Under the pieces are notes generated by a model, which did no database searches, was not told where the DNA came from, and worked only from the letters and a program-made list of their open reading frames with translations. The translations under genes were made by a program, and so were the position numbers. This document shows, one piece after another, positions 28,212 to 36,503 of a stretch of 64,000 nt of DNA. Each line of letters begins with the position of its first letter. The stretch's first letter is position 1. Source of the DNA: Paracoccus aestuarii (GTDB lineage Bacteria > Pseudomonadota > Alphaproteobacteria > Rhodobacterales > Rhodobacteraceae); the NCBI RefSeq assembly GCF_028553885.1, contig NZ_CP067169.1, forward strand, positions 2,529,001-2,593,000. The letters run 5' to 3'.

Positions 28212-28988
28212 ATGCACCAGCCCCCCGCGATCCGTTTCGACTCCGTGGCGCAGGTTTTCCAGACCCGCTCGGGCCCCATCCACGCCTTGCAGGATGTCGC
28301 CTTCGAGGTCGGCCATCACGAGTTCCTGGCGGTGCTCGGCCCCTCGGGCTGCGGCAAGTCCACGCTGTTGCGGATGATCGCGGGGCTGCTGACGCCCACG
28401 GCCGGTGTGGTCGATGTCTTCGGGATGCCGGTCACCGGCCCGCGCGACGATATCGGCATCGTCTTCCAGAAGCCCACCCTGCTGCCCTGGGCCACGGTCG
28501 AGGACAACGTGACCTTTCCGCTGCGCCACAAGACCGGCCATGTCAGCCCCCGCGACCGCGAGCGGGCGCAGGAGCTGCTGGCGATGGTGGGGCTTGAGGG
28601 GTTCGGCAAGCGCCTGCCGGACGAGCTGTCGGGCGGGATGCAGCAGCGCGTCGGCATTGCCCGCGCCCTGCATCTGGACCCCGACATCCTGCTGATGGAC
28701 GAGCCGTTTTCCGCGCTGGACGCGCTGACGCGCGAGGTGATGGGCTTCGATCTGCTGCGCATCTTCGCGGACAGGCCGAAGACGGTCGTCTTCATCACCC
28801 ATTCCGTCAATGAAGCCGCGTTGCTGGCCGACCGCGTGCTGGTCATGTCCGGCCGGCCCGGCACCGTAGCCAGCCAGCATGTCGTGCCGCTGAGCGGGCC
28901 GCGCGGGCCGGACAGCATGCGCGATCCCGGCGTGCTGGACCTGTCCGCCGACCTGCGCGCCCGCCTGATGACCCGAAAGGCCGCATGA
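28212..28988 (+). CDS. ABC transporter ATP-binding protein
   Basis: A 258-residue ATPase of the nitrate/sulfonate/taurine group of importers. Walker [10 protein letters not shown] (about residues 41-49), Q-loop [10 protein letters not shown], signature [15 protein letters not shown], Walker [13 protein letters not shown] and the switch His in FITHSVNEA are all present. The start is the ATG giving MHQPPAI four bases after the binding-protein stop. It should form a cytoplasmic dimer energizing the permease that follows. The intact ATPase contrasts with the frameshifted permease. Confidence 0.9.
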   Translation: MHQPPAIRFDSVAQVFQTRSGPIHALQDVAFEVGHHEFLAVLGPSGCGKSTLLRMIAGLLTPTAGVVDVFGMPVTGPRDDIGIVFQKPTLLPWATVEDNVTFPLRHKTGHVSPRDRERAQELLAMVGLEGFGKRLPDELSGGMQQRVGIARALHLDPDILLMDEPFSALDALTREVMGFDLLRIFADRPKTVVFITHSVNEAALLADRVLVMSGRPGTVASQHVVPLSGPRGPDSMRDPGVLDLSADLRARLMTRKAA

Positions 28989-28989
28989 G

Positions 28990-29876
28990 ATGGAGCCTGC
29001 CGTGACCGAACAGCCCCGCGCCGCGACATCGCCGGTCCCGCCGCTGCGCAGCGCGCGCACACGCGCCCCCGCGCCCCCCAGCCCCCCCGCCGCCGCGAAC
29101 GCGCGGCCGCCTCGGTTGGCGCGCATCCCCGGCCTGACGACGGCCGCGACATTCCTGACCGTGCTGCTGGTCTGGGAGGGCGCGGTGCGTGCCTTAGCGA
29201 TCCCGTCCTTCCTGCTGCCCGCGCCAAGCGCGATCATCGGATCCTTCGGCGCGGTCGGTCCGGCGCGATGGGCCACCCATATCTGGGCCACATTGCGCGT
29301 CGCGGTGATGGGCTTCAGCCTTGCCATCCTCGTGGCGATCCCGCTGGCCATGGTGATGATGCGCTCGGCATTTCTGTCGAGAACGCTCTATCCGCTGCTG
29401 ATCGTGGTGCAGTCCACGCCCGTCGTCGCCATCGCGCCGATCATCGTAGTGGCGCTTGGGGCGGGCGATCTGCCGCGCGTCGTCATCACCACGCTGATCG
29501 CCTTCTTTCCGCTGGTCGTCAGCACCGCCACTGGACTGGCCGCCACCCCCCCGAGCTGATCGAGCTGTCGCGCAGCCTCTCGGCCCCCGCCCGGCGCGAG
29601 ATGACGCAGATCCGCCTGCCCTATGCGGTGCCCTACATCTTCTCGGCGCTAAAGGTCTCGATCACGCTGGCGGTCATCGGCGCGGTGGTGGCCGAATTCA
29701 TCGCCGCCGATGCAGGCGTCGGCTACTTCATCCAGTTCTCGACCTCGATGTTCCGGATGCCGCAGGCCTGGGCCGGGCTGGTCGTGCTGGCCGCGATGTC
29801 GCTGATTCTGTTCCAGGCCATCGTGCTGACCCAGAAATGGCTGTTCCCGTGGAGCCTGCCCAAACCCTCGAAATAA
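28990..29876 (+). pseudogene. ABC transporter permease, frameshifted
   Basis: An inner-membrane permease of the SsuC/TauC type split over two frames. The first part (28990-29559) has a Pro/Arg-rich N-terminus, about three membrane helices and the start of the cytoplasmic loop (FFPLVVSTATGLAATPP), then hits TGA. The remainder (PELIELSRSLSAPARREMTQIRLP, then PYIFSALKVSITLAVIGAVV) continues in another frame to 29876. A single C lost from the run of seven C at 29546-29552 explains it; eight would restore ATPPELIEL, the EAA loop. This may be a real inactivation, phase variation or a sequencing error. The rest of the operon looks intact. Confidence 0.85.
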
Positions 29877-29941
29877 CCCCCGGAGTAGAAGCGTCCGAGG
29901 CCGCGGCCTTGGGAATTGCTCCCTCACTCAAGGAGAAGACC

Positions 29942-30934
29942 ATGACCAACCAGACGACGCTGGCCGAGCTGGCCAAGGAAGCCACCATCGGCGGTGAAGG
30001 CACCACGGTCGAGCGCGAGGTGCCCACCATCGACCTGTCCGATTTCGACAGCCGCAAGGCCGAGATCGCCGACGCCCTCTGGGCGGCCTCGACCGATATC
30101 GGCTTCTTCCAGGTCTACAACCACGGCATCGCGCAAGAAGATATCGACGCGGCCTTCGACACCGCCTGGCAATTTTTCGAGCTGCCGCGAGAGGTGAAGG
30201 CGCAGTATCCCATGCCCAAGGGCACCAATGCGGGGTGGGAGTTCAAGGCCCAGGTCCGCCCCTCGACCGGCACGCCCGACAACAAGGAAAGCTACCAGAT
30301 CACCCGGCCGAACATGGGCGGCCTCTGGCCCTCCGAGGGTGAGCTGCCGGGATTTCAGGAGCGGATGCTGCGCTTTGAAGCGCAGAACTGGCAGCTGGGC
30401 ATGCGCATCCTGTCCTGCTTCGCGCTGAAGATGGGGTTCGAGGAGGACTTCTTCGCCAAGGCCCACGATCCCTCCAGCGACCAGTATCAGTCCACCCTGC
30501 GCCTGATCCACTACATGTCAATGGAGAACGCCCAGCCCGAGGACTTCAAGTCGTGGCGCGCGGGTGCGCACAGCGATTTCGACTGCCTGACCATCCTGCA
30601 CCAGAAGGAAGGCGAAGGCGGGCTGCAGGTCTGCCCCGGCAAGGACGCGGCGTCCGGCCAATGGACCGACGTGCCGCCGCGCACGGGCTACATCACCTGC
30701 AATATCGGCGACATGCTGATGCGCTGGTCCGACGATCAGCTGCAATCGACGCTGCACCGCGTGCGGATGCCGCGCCCCGGCGAATACATGGGCCGGCGCC
30801 TGTCGCTGCCCTTCTTCTGCCAAGCCAACCGCGACGCGCTGATGGTCGGTCCCTTGGGCAAGTATGAGCCGATGACTGCGGGTGACTACCTGACCATGCG
30901 GATCAACGCCAACTTCGCCGCGATCAAGGGCTGA
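29942..30934 (+). CDS. 2-oxoglutarate/Fe(II)-dependent oxygenase, isopenicillin-N-synthase-like
   Basis: A 330-residue non-heme iron oxygenase. The N-terminal DIOX_N part (VPTIDLSDFD... ALWAASTDIGFFQVYNHGI) and the C-terminal 2OG-Fe(II) domain are visible, with the metal triad as HSDFD (H-x-D) and STLHRVRMP (distal His), followed by RRLSLPFF whose Arg/Ser bind 2-oxoglutarate. AAGGAG lies seven bases before the ATG; a longer open frame upstream was rejected. The family includes thymine 7-hydroxylase, xanthine dioxygenase and antibiotic-forming enzymes. Between an ABC importer and a deaminase-like hydrolase, it probably hydroxylates or demethylates the imported compound; the substrate is inferred. 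Confidence 0.85.
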   Translation: MTNQTTLAELAKEATIGGEGTTVEREVPTIDLSDFDSRKAEIADALWAASTDIGFFQVYNHGIAQEDIDAAFDTAWQFFELPREVKAQYPMPKGTNAGWEFKAQVRPSTGTPDNKESYQITRPNMGGLWPSEGELPGFQERMLRFEAQNWQLGMRILSCFALKMGFEEDFFAKAHDPSSDQYQSTLRLIHYMSMENAQPEDFKSWRAGAHSDFDCLTILHQKEGEGGLQVCPGKDAASGQWTDVPPRTGYITCNIGDMLMRWSDDQLQSTLHRVRMPRPGEYMGRRLSLPFFCQANRDALMVGPLGKYEPMTAGDYLTMRINANFAAIKG

Positions 30935-30940
30935 TTGCGG

Positions 30941-31900
30941 ATGGGCCTTCCGGGTGACATCGTGGCTGCGAAACCAGCCCCCGGAAGGTCCATGCTGCAC
31001 GGCCGCGCCTTGCGTTATCTGGACGAGGTCGCCCGCCAGGGCTCGATCCGCAAGGCGGCGCGGGTGCTGAACGTGTCGGCCTCGGCCGTCAGCCGCTTCG
31101 TGCTGGAGGCCGAGGCCGATCTGGGAACGCCCATCTTCGAGCGCCTGCCCCGCGGGTTGCAGCTGACCACGGCCGGCGAGATGCTGATGGGCCATATCCG
31201 TGACACGCTGCGCGCCCATGACCGGGTGCGCGCGCAGGTGCGGGGCCTAAAGGGCATGGCGCGGGGCGAGGTGACGGTGGCGACCATGGCCACGCTGGCC
31301 GCCGGACGCCTGGCCGATGTGATCGCCGAGTTCCGCGACGCCCATCCGCAGGTCGACTTCCGCGTGACCGTGGGCCACCGGCCTGCGGTCCTCGAGGCGC
31401 TTCTGTCCGGCGGCTGCGAGCTTGCTTTGGCCTACAACCTGCCGCGGGACCCGCGCCTGCAGCGGGTGGCCGAGTTTCAGCACCGGCTCGGTGCGGTCAT
31501 GGCGCATGACCATCCGCTGACGATCAAGTCGCAGGTGCGCGTGTCCGATTGCCTGACCTATCCGCTGGTGCTGGCAGATCTCAGCATCTCGCTGCGCGAG
31601 GTGGTCGAGAACCTGGCACCCGCCCATGCGGTGATCCGCCCGGTGGTCGAGACGAACTCGATGGAAATGATGAAGCGACTCGTGCGCCGCAGCCCGCATG
31701 TGACCTTCCTGAACCGCGTCGACGTGGATCAGGAACTGCGTGACGGCGATCTGGCCTTCCTGCCTTTGGAGGGCGCTGCGGGGCGGCAAAACCTGTCGCT
31801 GGCTCATCGGGCCCGGGGCGCGTTGTCTCCTGCGGCCAGCCGCTTTGTCGATCTGGTGCGGCGGCGGTTCGCTGCCACACCTGCGACCGAACACGAATAG
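30941..31900 (+). CDS. LysR-family transcriptional regulator
   Basis: About 319 residues. The N-terminal winged helix-turn-helix reads LRYLDEVARQGSIRKAARVLNVSASAVSRFVLEAEADLGTPIFERLPRGLQLTTAGE. The effector-binding domain follows (GEVTVATMATLAAGRLADVIAEF...). The gene begins seven bases after the oxygenase stop; an alternative start at 30992 (MLHGRALRYL) would fit the family better. Unusually it is co-directional and inside the catabolic operon rather than divergent, which suggests autoregulation with the operon. The effector is unknown. Confidence 0.88.
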   Translation: MGLPGDIVAAKPAPGRSMLHGRALRYLDEVARQGSIRKAARVLNVSASAVSRFVLEAEADLGTPIFERLPRGLQLTTAGEMLMGHIRDTLRAHDRVRAQVRGLKGMARGEVTVATMATLAAGRLADVIAEFRDAHPQVDFRVTVGHRPAVLEALLSGGCELALAYNLPRDPRLQRVAEFQHRLGAVMAHDHPLTIKSQVRVSDCLTYPLVLADLSISLREVVENLAPAHAVIRPVVETNSMEMMKRLVRRSPHVTFLNRVDVDQELRDGDLAFLPLEGAAGRQNLSLAHRARGALSPAASRFVDLVRRRFAATPATEHE

Positions 31901-31910
31901 GAACAGAAAG

Positions 31911-33239
31911 ATGGATGACCTGGGTTCTTCCCTTGCGGCGCTGCGGCGCCTGAGCGGCCGCGGGCGCGCGGCGCTTTGCAATGCCCGCGTGCCGCTGTCC
32001 CTGCTGGCCGACGGTGCGCCCGAGGGGACATCGCCCGAAGCCGATGGCTCGGTGCGGGTGGACCTGATGCTGGACGGGCCGGTCGTGGCGCAGATCGCGG
32101 CGGCGGGGACGGCCGTGGCCGACAGGATCGACCTCGCCGGCCGCCAGCTTTGGCCGATGCTGGTCGATGCCCATGCGCATCTGGACAAGGCCCATACCCT
32201 TGGCCGCGCCCCCGACAGCGGCGGCACCCATGCGGGGGCGCGCGATGCGACCAGCCGCGACCGCAAGGCCCATTGGCGCCGCGACGATCTGCTGGCCCGG
32301 ATGTCCTTCGGCCTCGGTTGCGCCGAGGCCCATGGCGTCGCCGCGATCCGGACCCATCTGGACAGCCACGAGGGACAGGCCCCCGAAACCTGGGCAGCCT
32401 TTTCCGAGATGCGCGCGGCGTTTGTGGGCCGGATCGCCCTGCAGGCCGTGGCGCTCGTGCCGATGGACGCGTGGGGCGGGGACTACGGCCCGGAGCTGGC
32501 CGACCTGGTGGCCGCTGAGCATGGCATTCTGGGCGGCGTCACCCGCGCCTCGGGCGGGACCCACGGCGCGTTGGAGGGACTGGACGCATTGCTCGACCGG
32601 CTGTTCGCGCTGGCCCGTGAACGCGATCTGGACATCGACCTGCATGTCGACGAAGCCGCCGAGGCGGACGCGCTGCCTCATGTCGCCCGCGCGACCATCC
32701 GGCACGGCTGGCAGGGCCGCGTCACCTGCGGTCACTGCTGCTCGCTGTCGCTGCTGCCCGAGGCGGATCTGGACCAGACCATCGCCCTGCTGGCCGAGGC
32801 GCAGCTGAACCTCATCACCTTGCCGACGGTGAACATGTATCTGCAGGATCGCCAGCCCGGCCGCACCCCCCGCTGGCGCGGCGTGATGCCGGTGGCCGAA
32901 CTGCAGGCGGCTGGCCTGCCGGTGGCGGTGGCCGGGGACAACTGCCGCGATCCGTTCTACGCTTACGGCGATCACGACATGCTAGACACGTGGCGGCAGG
33001 CAGTTCGCATCTTGCATCTGGATCATCCCATCGCGGACGCCCCAAGCCTCGCCGGGCCCGTTCCAGCCCGGATCATGGGCATCGATGCCGGCGTGATCGG
33101 CGCCGGACGGCAGGCAGACCTGATGCTGTTTCAGGCCTATACTCTTGATCAGGTCGTCGCCCGTCCTCAATCAGACCGGACGCTGATCCGAGCCGGACAA
33201 TGGTCTTCACGAAATCTTCCCGGCTATCGATTTTCGTGA
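31911..33239 (+). CDS. Amidohydrolase, cytosine-deaminase-like
   Basis: A 442-residue metal-dependent hydrolase of the amidohydrolase superfamily (COG0402-like, resembling CodA). The metal ligands are visible: DAHAHLDKAHTLG (HxH), DIDLHVDEAAE (His of beta-strand 5), VTCGHCCSLS (His of strand 6), and AGDNCRDPFY (Asp of strand 8, in the VAGDN motif shared with cytosine deaminases). Such enzymes deaminate cytosine, isoguanine, creatinine or related N-heterocycles. It ends the ABC-oxygenase operon, 10 bases after the LysR gene, and probably acts on the imported compound or its oxidized product. Confidence 0.85.
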   Translation: MDDLGSSLAALRRLSGRGRAALCNARVPLSLLADGAPEGTSPEADGSVRVDLMLDGPVVAQIAAAGTAVADRIDLAGRQLWPMLVDAHAHLDKAHTLGRAPDSGGTHAGARDATSRDRKAHWRRDDLLARMSFGLGCAEAHGVAAIRTHLDSHEGQAPETWAAFSEMRAAFVGRIALQAVALVPMDAWGGDYGPELADLVAAEHGILGGVTRASGGTHGALEGLDALLDRLFALARERDLDIDLHVDEAAEADALPHVARATIRHGWQGRVTCGHCCSLSLLPEADLDQTIALLAEAQLNLITLPTVNMYLQDRQPGRTPRWRGVMPVAELQAAGLPVAVAGDNCRDPFYAYGDHDMLDTWRQAVRILHLDHPIADAPSLAGPVPARIMGIDAGVIGAGRQADLMLFQAYTLDQVVARPQSDRTLIRAGQWSSRNLPGYRFS

Positions 33240-33261
33240 CGGTAAAACTCTCTGCAACAGA

Positions 33262-33405
33262 ACGTCGGCCCTAAGCGGACGGTCGTGATTAGACGGATGC
33301 CCCGTGCTGGTTCTCCAGACTGGACGCTCGTGCTTGGCGCGGCGCGATTGACCAGCCAAAGTCTGCTATGCGGGACGAAGCTGCCGTTTGCCGGTGCAGC
33401 GACAG
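33262..33405 (+). repeat. Dispersed intergenic repeat, copy A
   Basis: A member of a repeat found at least nine times in the window. This copy runs from CGGCCCTAAGCGG through CCAGACTGGACGCTCGTGC and TTGGCGCGGCGCGATT to TATGCGGGACGAAGCTGCCG. It lies between the amidohydrolase stop and a small AT-rich gene; the remaining bases up to 33588 hold no gene. Orientation is plus, as in all other copies. Confidence 0.65.
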
Positions 33406-33588
33406 AATCAGTCCCACTTCGGACTAATCGATCAAAGGGCAGGAAGCAGCCGTTCGCTGCGTCCAGAACGAAAGGTGGCTGAGTTTTTGATCGAAACTAC
33501 GCCTTCTTGACTACACAGACAGAGAAGTTGTTCGAGATCTGGCGGGTATGTGCTACACTCTTCGGATGTGATGGCTGGGAGGATAGTG

Positions 33589-33813
33589 ATGGCGTTCAAA
33601 GCCACATTTTTTTGTCCTGAACACGCTGATTACTGCGACTTCACCGTGTTTTCCTCCGCTGGAACTCGATCTTTTAGATTGGCTGGCGGCGAGAGATACG
33701 TCGAGAATGCAGGAAGAAATGACCGATATGTAGGAGTGGTAGAAGGCGACTCTCGATCTAAAGAGCATCTCAGCCAGCCCATCTCCTCAGATAACAATGT
33801 AGCATTTTTGTAG
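33589..33813 (+). CDS. Small protein of unknown function
   Basis: A 74-residue protein, MAFKATFFCPEHADYCDF..., with GGGAGG six bases before the ATG, a strong start signal. An earlier in-frame ATG lacks such a site. It contains two Cys and two His near the N-terminus (CPEH, YC), possibly a small metal site, and mixed charged residues later. The region is clearly more AT-rich than its neighbours, a sign of transfer. The next gene starts 9 bases after its stop, so the two form an operon. No family is recognised. Confidence 0.55.
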   Translation: MAFKATFFCPEHADYCDFTVFSSAGTRSFRLAGGERYVENAGRNDRYVGVVEGDSRSKEHLSQPISSDNNVAFL

Positions 33814-33822
33814 GGAAAACCG

Positions 33823-34494
33823 ATGACAAAAAGCTCTGAGTTTGAGATGGAGAATTTGGACGTTCCTGTCAATGGGGTCGTTGAGATTTACTACACTGAT
33901 TACATCAGGCTTATTGCCGATAAATCAAACCTGTCCCATAGATCAACGATTTTTGTCCCGGAAGGTTTCGAGATTTTAAAGGCGGAGTTTGTCGTATCGC
34001 AACAGAAGCACGGCGTCGATAGAAGCATTGATATCGTCCAGCCCGGCACTGTTGCTGTGTCATGGGATGCACTTGTATCTTTGGACAACTCGCTCGATGA
34101 ACTTGCCGGAGAGGCGAAGAAAAGCGGGAAAGGCGTTGAAGGATTTTTAAAACTAAAAACAGCAGCATCCACTTTAAAGTTTATGACTTCTGTCGTCGGC
34201 AGCAATCGTGGAAAAGTATCCGTTCGAGCTTGGGCTGATGGAAAAAAATTCAGTTCGAAGGATGGAGTTTTGATTTCAGATCTTAGGATCAAGATTTGGA
34301 GGCGTGTTTCTGCATCTGATATTACAGCACTTGCTGCAGAAATCGCAATGGCAGCTATTGAAAACACTGATGATTCAGTATCGGCAACCATTGGAAAGAT
34401 CAAGGAGGCAGCGGATGCATCTGCAGGTAAGAACCCAAAGCCTGCAGTGAAGCTCGAAGGCGAAAAAGCTCCGGCCTTGGCACGCAAGAGCTGA
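33823..34494 (+). CDS. Protein of unknown function
   Basis: A 223-residue protein of unrecognised family. The first 110 residues are predicted alpha/beta (PVNGVVEIYYTDYIRLIADK, STIFVPEGFEILKAEFVV), the centre is Lys-rich (EAKKSGKGVEGFLKLKTAAST), and the C-terminus (about 190-223) is a low-complexity Ala/Lys tail. No signal peptide or membrane segment is seen. AGGGAAAACCG precedes the ATG. It follows the 74-residue gene by 9 bases in an AT-rich island flanked by intergenic repeats; the pair could be a toxin-antidote or defence cargo, but nothing proves this. Confidence 0.6.
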   Translation: MTKSSEFEMENLDVPVNGVVEIYYTDYIRLIADKSNLSHRSTIFVPEGFEILKAEFVVSQQKHGVDRSIDIVQPGTVAVSWDALVSLDNSLDELAGEAKKSGKGVEGFLKLKTAASTLKFMTSVVGSNRGKVSVRAWADGKKFSSKDGVLISDLRIKIWRRVSASDITALAAEIAMAAIENTDDSVSATIGKIKEAADASAGKNPKPAVKLEGEKAPALARKS

Positions 34495-35121
34495 TCTGTT
34501 AGATTAGGATCTAGTTCGACTGTCTTAGCCAGAATTCCTATCATCATGCACTGGATTTCGTTGCGGCTCGGATCGAACGACGTCTTCCGAGAATGCTGCC
34601 GCGCAGCATGGGCGGATTCGACCGGCAACTAAGCGCTGTGCCTTCCACTTCACCACCCCAGAGCCACGACATGCTGCAGTCTGCCTGAGCGTCGTCGATG
34701 GGCTCTTCATGTAGATCTGCCAGTGTTGGGGAACGGAATGGCGCCAGTCAGCCTTCGACCTGCGCACCCGGCCCCTAGCTGCCGCTCGACACACTGGCAC
34801 TGCTGCATTGCAGCTTCCCTAGACCGGACATCGTGTTCAAGGCAAAAAAATTACCGGTAGCGCCTGCTAGTTAGGCGGACAGTGTTCGCTGATCTCAAGT
34901 CAGGCAGCAGCAATCTCTCCGACCCTGTCGATCCTACCTGCCCTGCTCAGGCGGCACAACTTAGAGATCTACGGCGACAGGATCTGTTGAGACGGATGAA
35001 AGGTTGAGCTGAAAACATAAGTGGTGTTCAAATGTCCCGAAGTGAACTGTCTGACTGAGCGTCTGTTGACTAGCGTTTCGAATTATCAATGCTTGAGCGG
35101 GAATAAGGGAATAAGACTACG
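34495..35121 (+). repeat. Intergenic region with truncated repeat copy B
   Basis: No gene is supported here. Around 34757-34842 is a partial copy of the dispersed repeat (GCGCACCCGGCCCCTAGCTG, then TGCTGCATTGCAGC, then AGACCGGACATCGTG), which stops where other copies continue with CTTGGCGC. The rest is AT-richer sequence without recognisable features. Confidence 0.45.
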
Positions 35122-35643
35122 ATGAAGGTAACTAGTTTTGGACTATTCTGGAGAGCAGAGGAAATCGAGTGGTTTCCAGGACAGGGTAATCGCAACGAGT
35201 TCCGTTTGCTCGGGCGCATCGGAAAGAATCGTCCCGGCATCCGCGTTGCCGATTTTCGCCGCCAGCAAGGCATTTACATTCTCTTCGACGAATATGGTCC
35301 GGCCTACGTCGGATTGGCAAAGGGAGACAGGCTCGGAGCGCGCCTGCGCGACCACCATGGTGATCATCTCAACGGCAAGTGGGACCGCTTCTCATGGTTC
35401 GGCTTCAATCCGGTCGGTGCGGCTTCCGACGACCACGGAGTGCTGTCGCTAATCCAGCCACGCAGGGACGTAACAGAGGACACTTCGACAACGATTGGCG
35501 ACCTCGAGGCGCTCTTAATTGCGGCCATGGGTCCAAAGCTTAACATTCAGAAGATGCGTTTCGATGGTGCAGAGAAGTGGGAGCAGATTGCGCAGTGGGA
35601 GTGGGAAGAAACATATCAGGCGAAGGTTGCCCCCACCGATTGA
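35122..35643 (+). CDS. GIY-YIG nuclease family protein
   Basis: A 173-residue protein whose central domain matches the GIY-YIG fold: RQQGIYILFDEYGPAYVGLAKGD (the two conserved beta-strands with GIY and YVG), LGARLRDHH (catalytic Arg), TTIGDLEALLIAA (metal-binding Glu) and GPKLNIQ (conserved Asn). About 50 residues precede the domain. Stand-alone members are found with homing, restriction or DNA-repair activity, and some sit in defence islands. No partner gene adjoins it; it is flanked by repeat copies B and C. Cleavage activity is inferred from the intact motifs. Confidence 0.75.
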   Translation: MKVTSFGLFWRAEEIEWFPGQGNRNEFRLLGRIGKNRPGIRVADFRRQQGIYILFDEYGPAYVGLAKGDRLGARLRDHHGDHLNGKWDRFSWFGFNPVGAASDDHGVLSLIQPRRDVTEDTSTTIGDLEALLIAAMGPKLNIQKMRFDGAEKWEQIAQWEWEETYQAKVAPTD

Positions 35644-35733
35644 TCGCAGTCGTTAACGCTACTTGTGATGCCGACAGCTTTATTTGCCGCATACGGGAAG
35701 CGACTTCAGCCGAAATTGTAAGCATCGCCTGAA

Positions 35734-35915
35734 GCGGCCTCGAAGTGCCGCGCCCGTGACTGCGCGGCTCTGACCCCTGCTGACATCGCAACCGGCCCAT
35801 TGCTGCCAGACAGTCCGGTCTGGCGCCGCCCTGCAGCATCCCCAGACCGGACGTTCGTGCTTGGCGCAGCGAGATCGACGGGTCACAGTCAGCTCTGCGG
35901 AACGAAGCTGTCTCC
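35734..35915 (+). repeat. Dispersed intergenic repeat, copy C
   Basis: A well-preserved copy: CTCTGACCCCTGCTGACATC, CGGCCCATTGCTG, CCGCCCTGCAGCATCCCCAG, ACCGGACGTTCGTGCTTGG, CGCAGCGAGATCGACGGGTC, CTCTGCGGAACGAAGCTG. It fills most of the gap between the GIY-YIG gene and the FosA-like gene. Confidence 0.75.
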
Positions 35916-35994
35916 AAGTGTCGGAGCATTGCAGGCCAACCTCTATTTATGTCAGTGTCTGAATACTTGGCGTCGAAAGCTATCACGGGGGGCT

Positions 35995-36414
35995 ATGTCC
36001 GGACCACGCGTCGCAGGCCTGAACCATATAACACTGGCGGTAGCGGACCTGGAGCGATCAGTGTCTTTCTATCAGGACACGCTAGGCTTTCGGTTGCGCG
36101 CCACTTGGGATGATGGCGCTTATCTAGATGCAGGCGCACTATGGCTATGCCTTTCACTGGACTTAAACGCCAAGCATGCAAGGCGGGATGACTACACTCA
36201 CCTCGCCCTCGACGTTGCGGCATCCCACTTTGAGTCTCTAGCGGCGCAGGTCCGCACAACCGCACCCATCTGGAAGGAGAATCGTTCAGAGGGCGCGTCG
36301 CTGTATTTCCTGGATCCAGATGGGCACAAGCTGGAGCTTCATGTCGGCTCGTTGGCTTCCCGCCTTCAGCATTACCGGGACCATCCCGTAAGTGGGCAAA
36401 CCGACATAGATTGA
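35995..36414 (+). CDS. fosA: FosA-like fosfomycin-resistance glutathione transferase
   Basis: A 139-residue glyoxalase/vicinal-oxygen-chelate enzyme that aligns along its length with FosA, the Mn2+/K+-dependent enzyme that opens the fosfomycin epoxide with glutathione. Seen: GLNHITLAVADLERSVSFY (first metal His), GAYLDAGALWLCLSLD, DDYTHLALDV (second His), WKENRSEGASLYFLDPDGHKLELHVGSL (K+-loop NRSEG and metal Glu) and LASRLQHYRDHP at the end. AT-rich sequence and GGGGGG lie upstream of the ATG. It is a stand-alone gene between repeat copies, with a GNAT gene about 90 bases downstream. Resistance is an inference. Confidence 0.8.
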   Translation: MSGPRVAGLNHITLAVADLERSVSFYQDTLGFRLRATWDDGAYLDAGALWLCLSLDLNAKHARRDDYTHLALDVAASHFESLAAQVRTTAPIWKENRSEGASLYFLDPDGHKLELHVGSLASRLQHYRDHPVSGQTDID

Positions 36415-36503
36415 CGCTCATCATGCAGCTGCCGTGGCAGCTACGCGCGACAGAGCCGATAATGATCTGTATTGGTTCTGCAGTCAGGAGCAAAAGGCTG
36501 CAG

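Noticed and set aside
27086-28279. A 397-codon minus-strand frame opposite the ABC binding-protein gene
   Set aside because: Antisense frame; the plus strand encodes an obvious signal peptide and NMT1-like domain.
34525-34800. A 91-codon minus-strand frame
   Set aside because: No ribosome-binding site, no family resemblance, partly inside repeat copy B.
35540-35986. Short frames crossing repeat copies (for example translations containing RTFVLGAARSTGHSQLCG)
   Set aside because: The same peptide reappears in every copy only because the DNA repeat is conserved; start sites differ, stops differ and frames change between copies.
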